64,000 nt of DNA, taken from contig NZ_JACHYN010000003.1 in the NCBI RefSeq assembly GCF_014192915.1, positions 62,001-126,000 of the forward strand, written 5' to 3'. The position numbers and the translations under genes are program-made. This DNA comes from Azospirillum sp. OGB3 (GTDB lineage Bacteria; Pseudomonadota; Alphaproteobacteria; Azospirillales; Azospirillaceae). Below the pieces are notes generated by a model that saw nothing but the letters and a program-made list of their open reading frames with translations, had not been told where the DNA came from and did no database searches. How positions within the stretch are numbered: the first letter of the stretch is position 1; the number at the start of each line of letters is the position of its first letter. Below are positions 60,935-64,000 of the stretch, piece after piece.

Positions 60935-61903
60935 GTGCTGACCTATCTCAGGCGCAGCGCCGCCCAGGTGGTCTTCGTCCTCCTGGGCATCGCGCTGATC
61001 AACTTCTTCCTGCTGCATCTGGCGCCCGGCGACGCGGCCCAGGTGCTGGCGGGGGAGTCCGGGGCGGCGACGCCGGAGTATATGGAGGCGCTGCGGCGGC
61101 AGTTCGGGCTCGATCAGCCGCTCTACGTCCAGTTCCTGCGCTATCTCGGCAATCTGGTGACCTTCGACCTTGGCTATTCCTTCCGCCAGTCGCTGCCGGT
61201 GTCGGAGCTGATCCTGCAACGCCTGCCGGCGACGCTGCTGCTGATGGGAACTGCCATCGGCTTCGCGCTGGTCGCCGGCTGCGCGCTTGGCTTCCTCGCC
61301 GCCCGGCGGGCGGGGAAGTTGACCGACACGGTGATCTCCATCGTGGCGCTGCTCTTCTACGCCACCCCGGTCTTCTGGGTCGGCATCATGCTGATCGTCG
61401 TCTTCTCCGTCATGCTGGACTGGCTGCCGGTCGGCGGCATGACCAGCGTCGAGGCCAACCTGAGCGGCCTCGCCCTGGTCGGCGACGTGGCGCTGCATCT
61501 GGTGCTGCCGGCGGTGACGCTCGGGCTGTTCTACCTCGCCATCTACGCCCGGCTGATGCGGGCGGCGATGCTGGAGGTCTACGGCCAGGACTTCGTCCGC
61601 ACCGCGCGGGCCAAGGGGGTGCGGCCCCGCCGCATCGCCTGGCGCCATGTGCTGCGCAACGCCCTGCTGCCGATCGTCACCACGCTCGGCGTCCAGCTCG
61701 GCTCCATCCTCGGCGGGGCGGTTCTGGTCGAGACGGTGTTCTCCTGGCCGGGGCTGGGCCGGCTGGCCTTCGCGGCACTCTTCCAGCGCGACCTCAACCT
61801 GCTGCTCGGCATCCTCTTCTGCTCGTCGGTGGTCGTGGTCCTCGTCAACATCGCGGTCGATCTCGTCTACACGCTGCTCGACCCCCGCATTGAACTCAAC
61901 TGA
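60935..61903 (+). CDS. Peptide-type ABC transporter permease (DppB-like)
   Basis: A 322-residue inner-membrane permease with about six hydrophobic segments. The N-terminal MLTYLRRSAAQVVFVLLGIA and FLLHLAPGDAAQVLAGE are family hallmarks of DppB/OppB. The ATPase-coupling EAA loop reads YGQDFVRTARAKGVRPRRIA. The GTG at 60935 is the start, with AAGGGGA upstream; only six bases separate it from the binding-protein stop. Works with the DppC-like permease. Confidence 0.94.
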   Translation: MLTYLRRSAAQVVFVLLGIALINFFLLHLAPGDAAQVLAGESGAATPEYMEALRRQFGLDQPLYVQFLRYLGNLVTFDLGYSFRQSLPVSELILQRLPATLLLMGTAIGFALVAGCALGFLAARRAGKLTDTVISIVALLFYATPVFWVGIMLIVVFSVMLDWLPVGGMTSVEANLSGLALVGDVALHLVLPAVTLGLFYLAIYARLMRAAMLEVYGQDFVRTARAKGVRPRRIAWRHVLRNALLPIVTTLGVQLGSILGGAVLVETVFSWPGLGRLAFAALFQRDLNLLLGILFCSSVVVVLVNIAVDLVYTLLDPRIELN

Positions 61904-61906
61904 CCG

Positions 61907-62788
61907 ATGGCGCTTCCCGAGACCGTTTCCCTCCCGCCGGCGCGGGCGAACTTCCGCGACACCACCGTCGGACGCCTGCTGCGCCGCCCGTCGGCGCTGC
62001 TGGGGCTGATCCTGCTGGCCGGCATCCTGGCCATGGCGGCCTTCGCCGACATCGCCTTCACCGGCGACCCGCTGGACATGGCGGGGATGCCGCTGCTGCG
62101 CCCGGGCGAGGACGCCGCGTTCCCGCTCGGCACCGACATGATGGGCCGCGATCTGGCGTCGGGCATCTTCCACGGCGCCCGCGTCTCGCTGCTGATCGGC
62201 GGGGTGGCGGCGCTGGTGTCGCTGGTGATCGGCATCGGCATCGGCGCGCTGTCCGGCTATTACGGCGGGCGGATCGACCGGGCGCTGATGCGGGTGACCG
62301 AGCTGTTCCAGACCATCCCGCCCTTCCTGTTCACGCTGGCGCTGGTCGCCATCCTGCAGCCCTCCATCGCCACCATCACCGCGGCCATCGGCATCACCTC
62401 CTGGTCGGGGCTGGCGCGGCTGGTGCGGGCGGAGGTGCTGCGTCTGCGCAACAGCGAACTGGCCCAGGCCTCGATCATCCTCGGCGCGTCCGACGCCCGG
62501 ATCATCGTCCGGCACATCCTGCCGAACGCGCTGGCGCCGGTGATCGTGTCGGCATCGATCCTGGTGGCGACCGCCATCCTCACCGAATCCTCGCTGTCCT
62601 TCCTCGGCCTCGGCGATCCCAACGTCGTCAGCTGGGGCGGCATGGTCGGTGCGGGGCGCGAGACGATCCGCACCGATCCGCACGTCGCCGCGATCCCCGG
62701 CGTGGCCATCGTCATCGCCGTTCTGGCGCTGAACCTGCTGGGCGACGGGCTGAACGACGTGCTGAGCAGCAAGGGGGAGCGGCGATGA
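61907..62788 (+). CDS. Peptide-type ABC transporter permease (DppC-like)
   Basis: A 293-residue second permease. The N-terminal cytosolic tail precedes [20 protein letters not shown], then a periplasmic loop with [24 protein letters not shown], the DppC/OppC signature. The EAA loop is [19 protein letters not shown], and [20 protein letters not shown] is conserved near the C-terminus. It starts three bases after the first permease and overlaps the ATPase gene by four. Confidence 0.94.
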   Translation: MALPETVSLPPARANFRDTTVGRLLRRPSALLGLILLAGILAMAAFADIAFTGDPLDMAGMPLLRPGEDAAFPLGTDMMGRDLASGIFHGARVSLLIGGVAALVSLVIGIGIGALSGYYGGRIDRALMRVTELFQTIPPFLFTLALVAILQPSIATITAAIGITSWSGLARLVRAEVLRLRNSELAQASIILGASDARIIVRHILPNALAPVIVSASILVATAILTESSLSFLGLGDPNVVSWGGMVGAGRETIRTDPHVAAIPGVAIVIAVLALNLLGDGLNDVLSSKGERR

Positions 62789-63792
62789 GTCCCTCTGTGC
62801 CAAACGAGCCGGTCCTGGCCGTCGACGGCCTGTCGATCGGCTTCCAGAACCGCCACGGCCTGCTGCCCGCCGTGCGCGAGCTGTCCTTTTCGGTCAAGAG
62901 CGGCGAGATGCTCGCCATCGTCGGCGAGAGCGGCTGCGGCAAGTCGCTGACCGCGTTGGCGCTGCTCGGCCTCATCCCACCGCCCGGCCGGGTGACCGGC
63001 GGCACGGTGCGGCTCGAGGGCCGTGACCTGCTGGCGCTCGACGAGGCGGCGTTGCGGCGCGTGCGCGGGGCCCGCATCGCGATGATCTTCCAGGAGCCGA
63101 TGACCGCGCTCAACCCGGTGCTGACCGTGGGCGAGCAGATCATGGAGGCGATCCTCGAACACGAGACGGTCAGCCGCAAGGCGGCGCGCGAGCGGACGCT
63201 GGCGCTGCTGGAGCGGGTGCGCATCCCCGATCCGGAGCGCCGCTTCGCCGAGTATCCGCACCGCCTGTCGGGCGGCATGCGCCAGCGGGTGATGATCGCC
63301 ATGGCGCTGGCCGGCGCCCCTGCCGTTCTGGTCGCCGACGAGCCGACGACCGCGCTCGACGTCACCATCCAGGCGCAGATCCTGTCGCTGATTGACGAGC
63401 TGCGGCGCGAGCAGGGCACCGCCGTGGTCTTCATCACCCACGATCTCGGCGTGGTGTCGCGCTACGTCGACCGCGTGCTGGTGATGTATGCCGGCCGCAA
63501 GGTGGAGGAGCGCGACACCCGCGACCTCTTCGCCGATCCCCTGCATCCCTACACCCGTGGCCTCATCGCCGCGCAGCCGCGCGCCGGGGCCGGAGCGGCC
63601 GGCGCGGTGCGGGAGCGTCTGGCCGAGATTCCCGGCACCGTGCCGGCGCTGGCGGCGATGCCGGCCGGCTGCGCCTTCGCGCCGCGCTGCCCGCTGGCCG
63701 ACGCCCGCTGCGCCCAGGCCGTTCCGCCGCCGCGCCGGGCCGGAAGCGGCCTCGTCGCCTGCCATCACGCGGGAGAGACCCATGCCCTCTGA
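62785..63792 (+). CDS. Peptide-type ABC transporter ATPase (DppD-like)
   Basis: A 335-residue ATPase. Walker A is GESGCGKSL near residues 47-55, the signature [15 protein letters not shown], Walker [15 protein letters not shown] and the switch region [15 protein letters not shown]. The C-terminal oligopeptide-transporter extension with its cysteine motif is present ([14 protein letters not shown]), which in DppD-type proteins binds an iron-sulfur cluster. The ATG overlaps the permease stop by four bases. Confidence 0.95.
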   Translation: MSPSVPNEPVLAVDGLSIGFQNRHGLLPAVRELSFSVKSGEMLAIVGESGCGKSLTALALLGLIPPPGRVTGGTVRLEGRDLLALDEAALRRVRGARIAMIFQEPMTALNPVLTVGEQIMEAILEHETVSRKAARERTLALLERVRIPDPERRFAEYPHRLSGGMRQRVMIAMALAGAPAVLVADEPTTALDVTIQAQILSLIDELRREQGTAVVFITHDLGVVSRYVDRVLVMYAGRKVEERDTRDLFADPLHPYTRGLIAAQPRAGAGAAGAVRERLAEIPGTVPALAAMPAGCAFAPRCPLADARCAQAVPPPRRAGSGLVACHHAGETHAL

Positions 63793-64000
63793 CGCCGCCC
63801 TCGCCGCGCCCACGGTTTCCGCCGCCGTCGCCGCCACCCCGGTGCTGCGGGTGAGCGGGCTGTCCGTCGAGTACCGGACGGCGCGCGGCGTCGTCCACGC
63901 GCTGGACGACGTGTCCTTCGAACTGGCGCCCGGCGAGACGCTGGGCATCGTCGGCGAATCCGGCTGCGGGAAATCGACGCTGGCGCGGGCGGTGGTCCGG
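63782..64000 (+). CDS. Peptide-type ABC transporter second ATPase (DppF-like), 5' part only
   Basis: The first 73 codons of a second ATPase; the rest is outside the window. After a small-residue leader ([20 protein letters not shown]), the ABC domain opens with [20 protein letters not shown] and Walker [10 protein letters not shown] is reached at the end. The start overlaps the preceding gene by 11 bases in another frame. This completes the five-gene layout of binding protein, two permeases and two ATPases. Confidence 0.9.
   Translation, partial: MPSDAALAAPTVSAAVAATPVLRVSGLSVEYRTARGVVHALDDVSFELAPGETLGIVGESGCGKSTLARAVVR

Noticed and set aside
59234..62803. A continuous open frame of 1,189 codons on the minus strand opposite the peptide transporter genes
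   Set aside because: It mirrors the codon phase of the real genes in very GC-rich DNA. Its composition (Gln, Arg, His, Gly, Asp repeats) is not protein-like, and the plus strand has clear family motifs throughout.

Overview
The window is GC-rich, densely coded bacterial chromosome. The gene content points to an alphaproteobacterium of the Azospirillum/Rhodospirillales type: Entner-Doudoroff genes, adjacent metX-metW, a chorismate mutase-hisC-tyrA cluster divergent from metX, a DUF1244 gene, gatCAB, and a pyrB operon whose dihydroorotase lacks its HxH motif. This assignment rests on family knowledge and gene order; no database was searched. I saw no rRNA, tRNA, CRISPR array, insertion sequence or integrase. 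Both window edges cut genes: an enoyl-CoA hydratase at the left and an oligopeptide transporter ATPase at the right.

Region by region. 1-5.65 kb: the end of an enoyl-CoA hydratase, then a gluconate/6-phosphogluconate module. gntR and gnd read leftward, gntK and edd read rightward, and two mirror-image GntR-type operators lie between them. 5.7-11.7 kb: a leftward run of seven genes (two amino-acid-type ABC permeases, binding protein, ATPase, D-2-hydroxyacid dehydrogenase, LacI regulator, FAH-fold hydratase) behind a perfect 18-bp palindrome; it looks like an uncharacterised uptake-and-breakdown system. 11.9-17.6 kb: moeA, a DUF1244 gene, a DUF2478-DUF364 fusion, a TusA-like sulfur carrier, an SDR, a TSUP exporter and a cysteine-rich copper-storage protein. 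17.6-25.2 kb: a UDG-like unknown divergent from dcd, a DUF985 cupin, a GST, gloB, a methyltransferase, a small hydrolase, a PRC-barrel-like exported protein, metW and metX. 25.3-33.9 kb: chorismate mutase, hisC, tyrA, a lone sulfate-binding protein with an XRE-cupin regulator, and the oxyR/ahpC-ahpF peroxide-defence locus. 34.0-37.8 kb: a three-subunit molybdenum aldehyde oxidoreductase.

38-44 kb holds the least recognisable genes: a 537-residue unknown, a YdjM-like membrane protein, a small unknown, a cupin, an orphan SF2 helicase and a lone receiver domain. 44-49 kb has pyrB-pyrC-like-plsY, a DUF6152/DUF6644 pair and a GcvA-like LysR regulator. 49-53.4 kb has small accessory genes (DUF1127, GFA, methyltransferase, an unrecognised 117-codon frame), an AEC transporter, ruvX and a GNAT enzyme. 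53.5-56.8 kb is gatCAB. 56.9-59 kb is an orphan three-PAS histidine kinase. 59.3-64 kb is a Dpp/Opp-type peptide transporter behind a promoter with a second perfect 18-bp palindrome.

How the parts fit together: GntR-type control probably balances 6-phosphogluconate between the pentose phosphate route (gnd) and the Entner-Doudoroff route (edd). moeA and the aldehyde oxidoreductase both depend on molybdenum cofactor. OxyR probably controls ahpCF through a tetrad site upstream of ahpC. Dispersed GC-rich palindromes punctuate convergent gene ends and one internal operon junction.
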